In this document: positions 1 through 8,017 of the stretch, in pieces
Numbering within the stretch: the stretch's first letter is position 1
Layout: every line of letters starts with the position of its first letter
Assembly: GCA_007119005.1 (NCBI GenBank)
Contig: SKQM01000014.1
Span: 1 to 9,079 of the forward strand
DNA length: 9,079 nt
Direction of reading: 5' to 3'
Source of the DNA: Thioalkalivibrio sp.
GTDB lineage: Bacteria > Pseudomonadota > Gammaproteobacteria > Ectothiorhodospirales > Ectothiorhodospiraceae
Notes under the pieces: model-generated
The model's database searches: none
The model's input: the letters and a program-made list of their open reading frames with translations, nothing else
What the model was told of the DNA's origin: nothing
Position numbers and translations under genes: made by a program

Positions 1-761
1 AGCCAGGATCCCGATCCGATCGCGATCAGTGACTGAGTCAGCTGGAAACCCGATGCAAAGGGGTCCTGCCACGGATCGAGGAAAGCAGTGAGCCGCGCGA
101 CGCGATAGGGCGTCGCAACCGCCATCACGCTCATCGCCACCAGGATGGTCCCGCCGAGTGCCAGGAACTGCCACAGCTTCGCACCCGCAAGGAACAGCAT
201 CCCCATCCCGATCGCGAGCATGATCGCGGCGCCACCGAAGTCGGGCTGCAACAGCAGCAGTACCGTGCCGAGACCCAGTACGATCAGCGGGCGGACGAAG
301 CCGACGAAATGCAGCCGAAGATTGGAATAGTGGCGCACGATATAGCCGGAGAGGTACAGCACCACCATCAGTTTCACCGGCTCGGAAACCTGGAGATTGA
401 AGACGCCGAGCGGAATCCAGCGCGTCGCGCCGTTTACGGTGCGCCCAACCCCGGGCAACAGCACCGCGATCAACAGCAGCATGATCAACAGCAACAGCAG
501 TGGGCCTGCCCCTTCCCAGCGACGCAGCGGCACGGCCAGGAAGAACAGCGCGGCCCCGACGCCCAGCGCGGCGAACAGCAGCTGCCGATGGAAGAAGTGA
601 TAGGGATTGCCGAAGTGCCGCGCAGCCAGCTCAAGCGACGACGAGGCCACCATCACCAGCCCCAGACCCAGCAACGCAATCACCGCCAGCAACAGCGGGA
701 CGTCGATCCCCGCGGCGAGCCGCGTCGCGGTGAGCCTCGGCATCGGCAGGTCACGGATCAT
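1..761 (-). CDS. ftsW: FtsW, septal peptidoglycan polymerase (SEDS family), N-terminal part
   Basis: FtsW is the inner-membrane SEDS glycosyltransferase that polymerises lipid II at the division septum, working with FtsI. I translated this gene by hand because it runs off the window: 253 complete codons are present, against about 400 in the whole family, so the C-terminal third is missing. Visible hallmarks are VNGATRW (residues 109-115), QVSEPVK (124-130), QPDFG (172-176) and a periplasmic loop with FLDPWQDPF (227-235). D233 in that loop is probably the Asp that SEDS polymerases need for catalysis (inferred by position). Long hydrophobic stretches at roughly 20-40, 58-80, 88-104, 157-171 and 178-213 fit a multi-pass membrane protein. 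The ATG at 761-759 overlaps the murD stop (760-758) as ATGA, so translation is probably coupled; a run of five G lies 8 bases upstream (770-774). murG would be expected next, outside the window. Confidence 0.97.
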   Translation of the reverse strand, partial: MIRDLPMPRLTATRLAAGIDVPLLLAVIALLGLGLVMVASSSLELAARHFGNPYHFFHRQLLFAALGVGAALFFLAVPLRRWEGAGPLLLLLIMLLLIAVLLPGVGRTVNGATRWIPLGVFNLQVSEPVKLMVVLYLSGYIVRHYSNLRLHFVGFVRPLIVLGLGTVLLLLQPDFGGAAIMLAIGMGMLFLAGAKLWQFLALGGTILVAMSVMAVATPYRVARLTAFLDPWQDPFASGFQLTQSLIAIGSGSW

Positions 762-2101
762 GCTTTCAGCCCCCGCACCGCGGCGGCAAAACGTTCGCCG
801 CGTTCGGCGTAGTTCGCGAACATGTCGAGGCTGGCGCAGGCCGGGGACAGCAGAACGGTATCTCCCGGTTCCGCCCAGGCGGCGGCGCCCGCCACCGCGT
901 CGTCCATGCTGTCGACGATCCGCACCGGCACCCTGCCACCCAGGGTCTGGGCGATCGCAGCGGCGTCAGTGCCGAGGAGCACCACCCCGCGCGCCTTGCC
1001 GACCAGCGCATCCGCCAGCGGCGTGAAATCCTGGCCCTTGCCCTGGCCTCCCGCGATCAGGATCAACGGGCCGGCGACACCCCGAATCGCCGCGAGGGTC
1101 GCACCCACATTGGTGCCCTTGGAGTCGTCGATGTAGTCCACCCCGCGGTGCCGGCCGACCGGCCGGGAGCGGTGCGGCAACCCTGCAAACGTCTTCAGCA
1201 CCGGCTTCCACCGCGCGGGTTCGTCCAGCCAGTGCCAGCAGAGCGCCAGCGCCGCCAGGACGTTGAGCCAGTTGTGGCGGCCATGCAGCGCGAGATCTCC
1301 GGCAGCGAGCAGCGGCATCGCACCGCGCACCAGCCACGGTTCCGCCCCACGCTCCAGGATGCCGAAATCCTCGGGACCCGGGGGCTCGTCCAGCCCGAAG
1401 GTCACGGCATCGCGCCCCGCACCGAGCCGCACGACGACAGGGTCCTCCCGGTTCAGCACGATGCGCCGTGCGCCTTGCAGGATCCGGGCCTTGGCGGCGG
1501 CGTAGGCGGCCATATCCGCATAGCGGTCCAGATGGTCGGCGGAGAGGTTCAGGATGGCCGCGCTGGCCGCCGCCAGGCTGTGCGTGGTCTCGAGCTGGAA
1601 ACTGGACAACTCCAGCACATACAGTTCTGCGTCCTGATCGAGCAGATCCAGCGCAGGGGTGCCGAAATTGCCTCCCACCGCGACCCGGTGCCCCTCGGCG
1701 GCGAGCAGAGCCCCCGCCAGCGCCGTGACGGTGCTTTTGCCGTTGGACCCGGTGATGCCGAGCACCGGCCGCCGCACGTTCCGGGCGAAGAGCTCGATGT
1801 CACCGAAGATCTCGGCGCCGGGAGCGGCGGCCCGCGCCAGTTCCGGCAGCGTCACCGGCACTCCGGGCGAAACGATGATGCGGCGCCAGCGCCCGGGCTC
1901 CAGTGCAGTCAGCGGCCCGGTCCAGGCCGTATCCGAACCTGGAATCTCCGCCAGCCGCGCCAGCCCTGCCGGGGCCTCGCGCGTGTCGGTCACCGCGAAG
2001 GTCTCGCCCCGGGAGGCCAGGTGGCGCGCCACCGACAGGCCCGTCGCACCGAGTCCGACGACCAGCGTATCCGATTGCACGATGGCGGCCGCGTCGCTCA
2101 T
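758..2101 (-). CDS. murD: MurD, UDP-N-acetylmuramoyl-L-alanine--D-glutamate ligase
   Basis: This cytoplasmic ATP-dependent Mur ligase adds D-glutamate to UDP-MurNAc-L-alanine, the second amino acid of the stem peptide. The protein has 447 residues (E. coli MurD 438). The N-terminal Rossmann-type UDP-binding domain holds VVGLGATG (14-21) and IVSPGVP (76-82). The central ATPase domain has the P-loop [10 protein letters not shown] (117-126), [12 protein letters not shown] (143-154), ELSSFQLE (164-171), [10 protein letters not shown] (185-194) and K204, the likely carbamylated lysine. GRHNWLN (274-280) and GLPHR (307-311) follow, then the C-terminal domain with DDSKGTN (325-331) and [10 protein letters not shown] (419-428). 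The ATG at 2101-2099 sits in an ATGA overlap with the mraY stop and places MSDAAA just ahead of the Rossmann fold. The same frame stays open far upstream through mraY, but that extension has no MurD-like content. The ribosome binding site is weak (GAAG only), so coupling to mraY translation is likely. Confidence 0.98.
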   Translation of the reverse strand: MSDAAAIVQSDTLVVGLGATGLSVARHLASRGETFAVTDTREAPAGLARLAEIPGSDTAWTGPLTALEPGRWRRIIVSPGVPVTLPELARAAAPGAEIFGDIELFARNVRRPVLGITGSNGKSTVTALAGALLAAEGHRVAVGGNFGTPALDLLDQDAELYVLELSSFQLETTHSLAAASAAILNLSADHLDRYADMAAYAAAKARILQGARRIVLNREDPVVVRLGAGRDAVTFGLDEPPGPEDFGILERGAEPWLVRGAMPLLAAGDLALHGRHNWLNVLAALALCWHWLDEPARWKPVLKTFAGLPHRSRPVGRHRGVDYIDDSKGTNVGATLAAIRGVAGPLILIAGGQGKGQDFTPLADALVGKARGVVLLGTDAAAIAQTLGGRVPVRIVDSMDDAVAGAAAWAEPGDTVLLSPACASLDMFANYAERGERFAAAVRGLKA

Positions 2102-3183
2102 CGGATCTTCAGGGTCGCCAGCCCGATCAGTACGAACACCACGGTCAGGATCCAGAAGCGCACGATCACCCGCGGCTCCGGCCAGCCCTTGAGTTCGAAG
2201 TGGTGGTGAATCGGCGCCATGCGGAACATGCGCCGTCCGGTCAGCTTGTAGGAGGCCACCTGCAGCATCACCGACACGGTCTCGATCACGAAGATGCCGC
2301 CCATGATCAGCAGGACCACCTCCTGCCGGCTGAGGATCGCGAGCATGCCCAGCGCGGCGCCCAGCGCCAGCGCGCCGACGTCGCCCATGAAGACCTGTGC
2401 CGGATAGGCATTGAACCAGAGAAAGCCCAGCCCTGCCCCGACCAGAGCTCCCGCAAATACCACCAGCTCGCCGACCCCGGGCACTGCGGGAATGCCGAGG
2501 TATTCGGCAAAGACCGCGTGACCGGCGGCGTAGGCGAACACGCCCAGCGCACCTGCGACCAGCACCGCGGGCATGATCGCGAGCCCGTCGAGGCCATCGG
2601 TCAGATTGACGGCATTCGAGGAACCGACGACCACGAGCCAGACGAGCGGAACGAACAGCCACCAGGCCAGGTGAATCTGCACGTCCTTGAACACCGGAAT
2701 GAAGAAGGTGGTCTCCACCGGTGACTGCGCGGTGTACAGGATCACCAGCGCGGCGACGATCGCGAACACCGTCTGCCACGCCAGTTTCACGCGCGCGGTC
2801 AGACCCCTGCTGTTGCCGTAGCGCAGCTTCAGGTAGTCGTCCCAGGCGCCGACGGCACCGAACGCCAGGGTCGTCAGCAGCACGATCCAGACGAAGCGGT
2901 TGCCGAGATCGCTCCAAAGCAGGGTCGCGACGGCGACCGCCACCAGGATCAACGCGCCACCCATCGTTGGCGTACCGGCCTTCGACAAGTGCGATTCCGG
3001 GCCGTCGCTGCGGATCTGCTGTCCGATCTTTTCGATCGTCAGGCGGCGGATCATCGCCGGGCCGACCAGCAGTGCGATCACCAGCGCTGTCACCACCCCG
3101 AGAATCGAGCGCAGCGTCAGGTACTGAAACACCGCGAACCCTCGGTGGTACTGGGCGAGCCATTCAGCGAGCGCCAGCAGCAT
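2098..3183 (-). CDS. mraY: MraY, phospho-N-acetylmuramoyl-pentapeptide-transferase
   Basis: MraY is the integral membrane enzyme that transfers phospho-MurNAc-pentapeptide from UDP to undecaprenyl phosphate, making lipid I at the cytoplasmic face. The length of 361 residues nearly equals E. coli MraY (360). Recognisable features are [18 protein letters not shown] (59-76), the AWDDY pair of aspartates (D115, D116), NSRGLTAR (124-131), [12 protein letters not shown] (190-201), the conserved Asp in [11 protein letters not shown] (D268) and the cytoplasmic triple histidine IHHHFE (H326-H328). Around ten hydrophobic spans separate these loops. The start at 3183 gives MLLALAEWL, which aligns with the E. 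coli N terminus MLVWLAEHL, although it lies 20 bases inside murF. It has the strongest ribosome binding site of the window, also inside the murF coding region. No key residue is missing. Confidence 0.98.
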   Translation of the reverse strand: MLLALAEWLAQYHRGFAVFQYLTLRSILGVVTALVIALLVGPAMIRRLTIEKIGQQIRSDGPESHLSKAGTPTMGGALILVAVAVATLLWSDLGNRFVWIVLLTTLAFGAVGAWDDYLKLRYGNSRGLTARVKLAWQTVFAIVAALVILYTAQSPVETTFFIPVFKDVQIHLAWWLFVPLVWLVVVGSSNAVNLTDGLDGLAIMPAVLVAGALGVFAYAAGHAVFAEYLGIPAVPGVGELVVFAGALVGAGLGFLWFNAYPAQVFMGDVGALALGAALGMLAILSRQEVVLLIMGGIFVIETVSVMLQVASYKLTGRRMFRMAPIHHHFELKGWPEPRVIVRFWILTVVFVLIGLATLKIR

Positions 3184-4540
3184 TGGCCACCCCCTCGGTT
3201 GCGCCGGCAGTCTCCAGGTCGAGCGCGGCCAGGATGTTCTCCATGTGCTGGCTGCGCGAGCCCTTGATCAGCACCGCCATGCCGGGTTGCAGACGCTCCC
3301 GCAGCGCGGACGCGAGCTCCGCGTGGCTCGCGAACCACTCCCCGCCCGTGCCGTAGGCCTCGACCGCCGCGGGCGTCAGGCTACCCACCGCGAGCAACTG
3401 CCGGACACCCAGGTCCCGGGCCCTGCGGCCCATTTCCGCGTGCATCTCCCGTGCCCGGGATCCCAGCTCGTTCATGTCGCCGAGCACCAGCACCGTTTCT
3501 TCGGCGTCCGCGGCCAGCACCTGCAGTGCGGCGCCCAGGCTCTCCGGGTTGGCGTTGTAGGTGTCGTCCCAGACCCGCGCCCCGGAGGCGTCGCGGAAAA
3601 CCCGCATGCGTCCCGCAACCGGACGCCAGGCCTCGAGCCCGCGGGCGATGTCGTCGATCCCGCAGCCCACCGCACTGGCCGCGGCCCCCGCCGCCAGAGC
3701 GTTCTGCGCGAAGTGCCGGCCCGGCGCGGCAAGCACCAGCTCGCGCCTCGCACCGTGCAGGCGGAGCTCGAGCCGGTCGGGGTGGGTCCATGTGCCCTGA
3801 ATGTCACCCAGTCCCTGCAGTGAGAACCCGAGGCAGTGGTGCTGCCGGTTCAGCGACAGCCAGTAGTCCGCAAAACGGTCGTCGAGGTTGACCACCGCGG
3901 TGCCGCCCTGCGCGGGCAGTCCCTGATAGATCTCGCCCTTCGCGTGCGCAACCCCTTCGAGGCTGCCGAAACCGTCCAGATGCGCGCGGCCGGCGTTCGT
4001 GATCAGTGCCACCTCCGGCTGTACCCAGCGAGTCAGCTGCGCGATCTCGCCCGCGTGGTTGGCTCCCATCTCGATCACCGCGAAGTCGGCGTCCGCAGGC
4101 AGCGCAAGCAGGGTCAGGGGTACTCCGATGTGATTGTTGAGGTTGCCCTCCGTCGCGTGCACGCGGCCGGCCCGTGCCAGGATCGCGCGGAGCATCTCCT
4201 TCGTCGTGGTCTTGCCGTTGGAGCCGGTCAGCGCAATCACACGGGCCCGGCAGCGCTGGCGCCAGGCGCTGGCGAGCCGGGCAAGTGCCGCGAGGGTGTC
4301 GCTGACCACGATCTGCGGCCGGGGATCGTCCACTGCCCGTTCCACCAGCAGCGCCGCCGCCGCGAGTTCCGGCTTGATGAAGTCGTGGCCGTCGAAGCGT
4401 TCGCCGCGCAACGCGACGAACAGTGCCTGGGGCCGGTGCTCCCGGGAGTCCCGGCTGACACCGAGGATCCGCAGGTTCTCCGGCCCGCGCAGGTCGCCGT
4501 CGACCATCCGGGCCACTTCGCGGGTGCTGACGTCGATCAT
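3164..4540 (-). CDS. murF: MurF, UDP-MurNAc-tripeptide--D-alanyl-D-alanine ligase
   Basis: MurF is the last cytoplasmic Mur ligase; it joins the D-Ala-D-Ala dipeptide to UDP-MurNAc-tripeptide using ATP, giving the pentapeptide used by MraY. The protein has 458 residues, close to E. coli MurF (452). The N-terminal substrate domain contains VSRDSR (28-33) and [15 protein letters not shown] (40-54). The ATPase domain shows [12 protein letters not shown] (105-116), [14 protein letters not shown] (132-145), [10 protein letters not shown] (157-166), [13 protein letters not shown] (181-193) and K201 in the position of the modified lysine. The C-terminal domain has [10 protein letters not shown] (325-334), LGDMNELG (353-360) and KGSRSQHME (426-434). 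The ATG at 4540-4538 overlaps the murE stop as ATGA and follows AGGGGGTG at 4548-4555. Its 3' end overlaps mraY by 20 bases, and its last residues ([11 protein letters not shown]) double as the mraY ribosome binding site. Confidence 0.98.
   Translation of the reverse strand: MIDVSTREVARMVDGDLRGPENLRILGVSRDSREHRPQALFVALRGERFDGHDFIKPELAAAALLVERAVDDPRPQIVVSDTLAALARLASAWRQRCRARVIALTGSNGKTTTKEMLRAILARAGRVHATEGNLNNHIGVPLTLLALPADADFAVIEMGANHAGEIAQLTRWVQPEVALITNAGRAHLDGFGSLEGVAHAKGEIYQGLPAQGGTAVVNLDDRFADYWLSLNRQHHCLGFSLQGLGDIQGTWTHPDRLELRLHGARRELVLAAPGRHFAQNALAAGAAASAVGCGIDDIARGLEAWRPVAGRMRVFRDASGARVWDDTYNANPESLGAALQVLAADAEETVLVLGDMNELGSRAREMHAEMGRRARDLGVRQLLAVGSLTPAAVEAYGTGGEWFASHAELASALRERLQPGMAVLIKGSRSQHMENILAALDLETAGATEGVANAAGAR
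3187..3196 (-). promoter_or_regulatory. Ribosome binding site of mraY
   Basis: GAGGGGGTGG ends three bases before the mraY ATG, and its G-run is 6 bases from the start codon. It sits within the murF codons for Glu-Gly-Val. It backs the choice of an mraY start that overlaps murF by 20 bases. Confidence 0.7.
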
Positions 4541-6030
4541 GCGCCTGCACCCCCTGTCGCGAGCCGACGCGCCACTTCGCGGTCGCTGAATGGCAACTCG
4601 ACTCCGGCCACGGTCTGCGTCGCCTCGTGTCCCTTGCCGGCGATCAGCACGACGTCACCCGGGCGGGCCCCAATCACGGCCGTCTCGATCGCATCGGCAC
4701 GGGAGCCGATCTCGCGCAGCGCCGCAGGCCCGACACAGCCGTCGATGACCTCGCGCCGGATGGCGGCGGGATCCTCGTCACGCGGATTGTCGTCCGTGAC
4801 GATCACCTCGTCGGCGCAGCGGCTGGCCACTTCACCCATCAGCGGGCGCTTGCCCGGGTCGCGGTTGCCGCCACAGCCGAAGACCACCCAGAGGCGCCCG
4901 TCGGTGTGCGGCCGCAGCGCCAACAGCGCGGACTGCAGCGCCAGCGCGGTGTGGGCATAGTCGACGACCAGAACCGGGCCACCGGGGACCGTGAAGCGTT
5001 CCATCCGGCCCGGCACGCCCCGCACTCGGTGCAGCGCGCGGATGGCCGGCTCCGGTGCGTAGCCGAGGGCCAGCAGGGTTCCCAGCGTCGCCAGCAGGTT
5101 CGCGACCTGGAAGCTGCCGAGCAGCGGCGCCCGCACCTGCCCCTGCACCGGACCGACCCGGACGTCGAAGGCCAGCCCCTCGGCAGTCGGCTGGACATTC
5201 CTGGCCTGGACGTGACGTTCGGCTGCGCCAGCGGCCGCGCCCATGCCATACGTCCAGCATTGCGCGATCCGCGCCGGGTTCCGCCCGATCTCATTGAACA
5301 GGCGGCGGCCGAGCCCGTCGTCGAGATTCAGCACCGCCGCCTGCAATCCGGGCATCCGGAACAGTCGGGACTTGGCCTCGCCATAGGCCTCCAGGGACCC
5401 GTGGTAGTCGAGGTGGTCACGCCCGAGATGGGTCAGCACGGCGACCGTGGGGTGCAGGCCGTCGAGCCGGCCCTGCACCAGCGCGTGCGAGGAGGCCTCC
5501 AGCGCCACCGCGTCGAATCCATCCCGGGCCAATTCCCCGAGATACCGATGCAGCTGCAGCACATCGGGCGTCGTGTGCCCGGTGGGGGCCAGCGTATCCG
5601 GAGCGCCCACGCCCAGGGTGCCGATCACCGCACAGCGCAGGCCGAGAGCCTCCAGCGCGCTGCTGACCTGGTGGCTGACCGAGGTCTTGCCGTCGGTTCC
5701 CGTGATCGCAATCAGCGGCCTCCGCTCGGGCCAGGCGCCGAAGAGCCGACGTGCCAGCTCGGGCAGACGCCCGCGCAGCCCGGACACGTGTACGAAACGC
5801 GGATCGTCGACCGCCACATCGTCCTTCTCGTCCCAGAGCACGGCGACCGCGCCCTGCGCCAGCGCGGCAGCCGCGAAATCCAGGCCATGTGCCCGCGTGC
5901 CACGCAGCGCAACGAAAGCCGACCCCGCGGTCAGCTCCCGGGTGTTCATGCAGAGATCCCGCACCACGACCTCCGCGAGGTCCGGACGTCCGGACAGCAG
6001 GACCGACAGCGGGAGCGTTCCGATCGTCAT
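4537..6030 (-). CDS. murE: MurE, UDP-MurNAc-L-Ala-D-Glu--meso-diaminopimelate ligase
   Basis: MurE adds the third stem-peptide residue in the cytoplasm using ATP. The DNPR motif (414-417) is the known signature for meso-diaminopimelate rather than lysine. The protein has 497 residues (E. coli 495). The N-terminal domain shows DSR-like MNTREL (28-33) and FVALRG (39-44). The ATPase domain has TGTDGKTSVS (110-119), GHTTPD (151-156), EASSH (178-182), GRDHLDYHGS (203-212) and K220, the likely carbamylated lysine. VPGRMERF (339-346), DYAHT (357-361), FGCGGNRDPGKRPLM (384-398) and AGKGHE (464-469) follow. Oddities are Asp instead of the usual Asn in the P-loop (D113), His201 where TN is usual, and DYAHTALAL where DYAHTPDAL is common. 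ATG at 6030-6028 overlaps the ftsI stop as ATGA; a run of five G lies 8 bases upstream. Function is not in doubt, although the consensus changes are worth comparing with relatives. Confidence 0.98.
   Translation of the reverse strand: MTIGTLPLSVLLSGRPDLAEVVVRDLCMNTRELTAGSAFVALRGTRAHGLDFAAAALAQGAVAVLWDEKDDVAVDDPRFVHVSGLRGRLPELARRLFGAWPERRPLIAITGTDGKTSVSHQVSSALEALGLRCAVIGTLGVGAPDTLAPTGHTTPDVLQLHRYLGELARDGFDAVALEASSHALVQGRLDGLHPTVAVLTHLGRDHLDYHGSLEAYGEAKSRLFRMPGLQAAVLNLDDGLGRRLFNEIGRNPARIAQCWTYGMGAAAGAAERHVQARNVQPTAEGLAFDVRVGPVQGQVRAPLLGSFQVANLLATLGTLLALGYAPEPAIRALHRVRGVPGRMERFTVPGGPVLVVDYAHTALALQSALLALRPHTDGRLWVVFGCGGNRDPGKRPLMGEVASRCADEVIVTDDNPRDEDPAAIRREVIDGCVGPAALREIGSRADAIETAVIGARPGDVVLIAGKGHEATQTVAGVELPFSDREVARRLATGGAGA
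4548..4555 (-). promoter_or_regulatory. Ribosome binding site of murF
   Basis: AGGGGGTG lies 7 bases before the murF ATG, inside the codons for the murE C-terminal residues TGGA. It resembles the ftsI and mraY sites in its GGGGGTG core. Confidence 0.65.
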
Positions 6031-7745
6031 GATCGTGGCCCCCGGCGCTCTTCGGCCATCCGCAGCTGGTGCTCGCCGAGCCGGTCGGGTGGCACGTTGA
6101 ACAGGCGCAGCGCGCTCTCGACCACGCTGGCAAAAACCGGGGCGGCGACCGCACCCCCGTAATAGACGCCGGCCCCGGGCTCGTCGATCACCACCGCCAT
6201 CACGAAACGCGGGCGGGATACCGGGGCGAGCCCCACAAAGGACGAGTAATAGCGATCCGACGCATACCCGCCGGCGATTGCCTTGCGGCTGGTTCCGGTC
6301 TTGCCCGCCACGCGGTAGCCGGAGATCGTGGCCTGGCGCGCCGTGCCCTCGCGGCCCGTCACATGTTCCATCATCGCCAGGACCTCCCGTGCGGTCTCCG
6401 GGCTCATTACCGTCTCCGGCTGGCGCTTGTCTCCCGCGGTTTCGACCAGCCGCAGCGGGATCCGCTGGCCGTCGTTGGCGAAGACGGTGTACGCGGCCGC
6501 GAGGTGCAGCGGCGTGACCGACAACCCGTAGCCATAACCGAGCGTCGCCTGTTCCAAACGGCGCCAGGTCGGGAAGTCCCGCAGCAGTCCTCCGGCCTCA
6601 CCGGGCAGCCCGGTCTCCAGGGAGCGCCCGAATCCGGCCTGGTGCAACATGCGCCAGAAGTCCCCGGGAGGCGTTTCCAGCGCCAGCTGGGTGGAACCCA
6701 CGTTCGAAGACCGGGAGATCAGCGTGGTCAGGTCGATGCGGCCGAAATTCCGGATGTCGCGCACCGTGTGCCGGCCGACGCGCATCGTGCCCGGGGCGGT
6801 GTCGAGTAGCACGTCCGCACTGACCGTACCGGTATCCAGCGCCGCGGCCACGGTGAAAGGCTTGATCACCGACCCCGGCTCCAGCGTATCGGTCACTGCC
6901 CGGTTGCGGGTCAGGGAGAGATCGAGCCGGGCCCGGTTGTTCGGGTTGAATCCGGGCTGATTCACCAGCGCGAGGATGTCGCCGTTGAGTGCGTCCACGA
7001 GCACCGCGGAACCCCCGCGGGCGTCGTGCGCCTGCACCGCGGCCTTCAACTCGCGGTAGGCGAGATACTGCAGGCGCTGATCGATGGTGAGCCGGAGGTC
7101 GTGCCCATCCTGCGCCGCACGGATCGCGGCCACGTTCCGGATCTTGTGACCATGGCGGTCCCGCAGCACGCGCTTGGCGCCCGGCTGGCCGGAGAGCCAA
7201 CCGTCGAATGCCAGTTCCATGCCTTCCTGTCCCCGCTCGTCGATGTCGGTGAAACCGACGATGTGCGCGGTGGCCTCGCCATGGGGGTAGTAGCGCCGGA
7301 ACTCCCGCATCAGCGCGACACCGGGGACATCGAGCGCCATGACCTGCTGGGCCTGCTCCGGGGGCAGGTGGCGCCTCAGATAGACGAATTCGCGACCGGC
7401 CCGAGTCTCGACGCGGGCCCGGAGCACCGCCGGCTCGAGTTCCAGCACCCGCGCCAGTTCGGGCAGGCGATCGGCACGGGCCAGGAGTTCGCCCGGGTGC
7501 GCCCACACGGTCTCCACCGGACCGGAGATCGCGAGGGGCTCGCCATTGCGGTCGGTGATCATTCCGCGATGCGCCGGCTCGACGATGGTGCGGACCTGGC
7601 GCGCTTCACCCTGACCCTGCAGAAACTCCTGCTTCAGGACCTGAAGATCCAGCGCTCGCAACAGCAGCAGGGCCGTGAAGGCCAGCAGCCCGGCTGCAAG
7701 CACCTTCAGGCGCCAGTGACTGACCTCGCGTTTCAGCGCGCCCAC
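6027..7745 (-). CDS. ftsI: FtsI (PBP3), septal peptidoglycan transpeptidase
   Basis: FtsI is the class B penicillin-binding protein that crosslinks new septal peptidoglycan and pairs with FtsW. The 572-residue protein (E. coli 588) has a short basic cytoplasmic start, one membrane anchor at about 12-37, and a periplasmic remainder. The pedestal domain begins with RGMITDRNGEPLA (60-72). The transpeptidase domain carries all three active-site motifs: SVIK (292-295, with nucleophile S292), SSN (346-348) and KTGTS (482-486). The start is a GTG at 7745-7743. The in-frame stop at 7803-7805 and the absence of any other start codon between make this choice firm, and GGGGGTGG at 7749-7756 is a plausible ribosome binding site. 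It overlaps the end of ftsL by 13 bases and murE by 4 bases (ATGA). Beta-lactams of the aztreonam and cephalexin type act on this family (family knowledge). Confidence 0.98.
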   Translation of the reverse strand: MGALKREVSHWRLKVLAAGLLAFTALLLLRALDLQVLKQEFLQGQGEARQVRTIVEPAHRGMITDRNGEPLAISGPVETVWAHPGELLARADRLPELARVLELEPAVLRARVETRAGREFVYLRRHLPPEQAQQVMALDVPGVALMREFRRYYPHGEATAHIVGFTDIDERGQEGMELAFDGWLSGQPGAKRVLRDRHGHKIRNVAAIRAAQDGHDLRLTIDQRLQYLAYRELKAAVQAHDARGGSAVLVDALNGDILALVNQPGFNPNNRARLDLSLTRNRAVTDTLEPGSVIKPFTVAAALDTGTVSADVLLDTAPGTMRVGRHTVRDIRNFGRIDLTTLISRSSNVGSTQLALETPPGDFWRMLHQAGFGRSLETGLPGEAGGLLRDFPTWRRLEQATLGYGYGLSVTPLHLAAAYTVFANDGQRIPLRLVETAGDKRQPETVMSPETAREVLAMMEHVTGREGTARQATISGYRVAGKTGTSRKAIAGGYASDRYYSSFVGLAPVSRPRFVMAVVIDEPGAGVYYGGAVAAPVFASVVESALRLFNVPPDRLGEHQLRMAEERRGPRS

Positions 7746-8017
7746 GGACCACCCCCGACGTAGATGATCCGGTCCGGCCCGGGGCGGATCATGCCCAAGC
7801 GCTCATGAGCCGCGGTCTCGATCCGGGCCTGGGTCGCCCAGGTGGCCTGTTCCAGCTGCAACTGTGTCCACTCCAGATTCAGCGCGTCGCGCTCCTGCAA
7901 CTCGGACTGGTGTTCTATGAAGGCCTGACGCGCCTCGTGACGCGTGATCACCACGCCGACGGCGGAGGCAAAGACCAGCGCCGCCAGAAGCGCCTGCAGG
8001 ATCAGCAGGCGGCTCAT
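7733..8017 (-). CDS. ftsL: FtsL, divisome protein of the FtsQLB complex
   Basis: FtsL is a small bitopic inner-membrane protein that forms a periplasmic coiled coil with FtsB and, with FtsQ, activates FtsWI. The 94-residue product (E. coli FtsL 121) has a membrane span at about 4-24 (LLILQALLAALVFASAVGVV), then a charged, helix-prone stretch from about 25 to 65 that fits a coiled coil, and the ETAAHERLGMIRP segment (67-79) usual at the FtsL C-terminal side. Sequence conservation is low in this family, so position between rsmH and ftsI and topology carry most of the weight. The ATG at 8017-8015 overlaps the rsmH stop as ATGA and follows GGAGAGGAA (8021-8029). The upstream frame closes at a TAA (8063-8065) with no other start codon, so the cytoplasmic tail is really only about three residues (MSR). 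The last codons (GGGPWAR) contain the ftsI ribosome binding site. Confidence 0.95.
   Translation of the reverse strand: MSRLLILQALLAALVFASAVGVVITRHEARQAFIEHQSELQERDALNLEWTQLQLEQATWATQARIETAAHERLGMIRPGPDRIIYVGGGPWAR
7749..7756 (-). promoter_or_regulatory. Ribosome binding site of ftsI
   Basis: GGGGGTGG ends three bases before the GTG start of ftsI and differs by one base from the GGAGGTG anti-16S core over GGGGGTG. It lies within the Gly-Gly-Gly-Pro-Trp codons at the end of ftsL. It decides the unusual GTG start, as no other start codon exists in the frame. Confidence 0.65.

Noticed and set aside
325..331. MurD DDSKGTN in place of the E. coli NDSKATN (these coordinates are residue numbers)
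   Set aside because: This form is common outside the enterics and keeps the functional DSK and N residues, so it is not unusual.
397..812. Gln-rich plus-strand open frames opposite ftsW
   Set aside because: The glutamine repeats are the complement of the CTG/TTG leucine codons of FtsW membrane spans.
1148..2209. A 353-codon plus-strand open frame opposite murD, extending into the mraY end
   Set aside because: Same reason: antisense shadow without recognisable domain or a credible ribosome binding site.
2102..3163. An open frame of 801 codons that would join murD to about 350 residues of upstream sequence
   Set aside because: The upstream part is the shifted frame of mraY, rich in Arg and Gly with no domain I recognise. 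Stops are rare in off-frames at this GC content, and the ATG at 2101 gives a normal-length MurD.
3836..4960. A 374-codon plus-strand open frame opposite murF and murE
   Set aside because: It crosses the junction of two well-supported genes and has no protein-like features.
4627..6162. A 511-codon open frame on the plus strand, opposite murE
   Set aside because: It is antisense to a gene with full Mur ligase motifs and reads as compositionally biased (Arg, Gln, His) sequence. It is a typical high-GC shadow.
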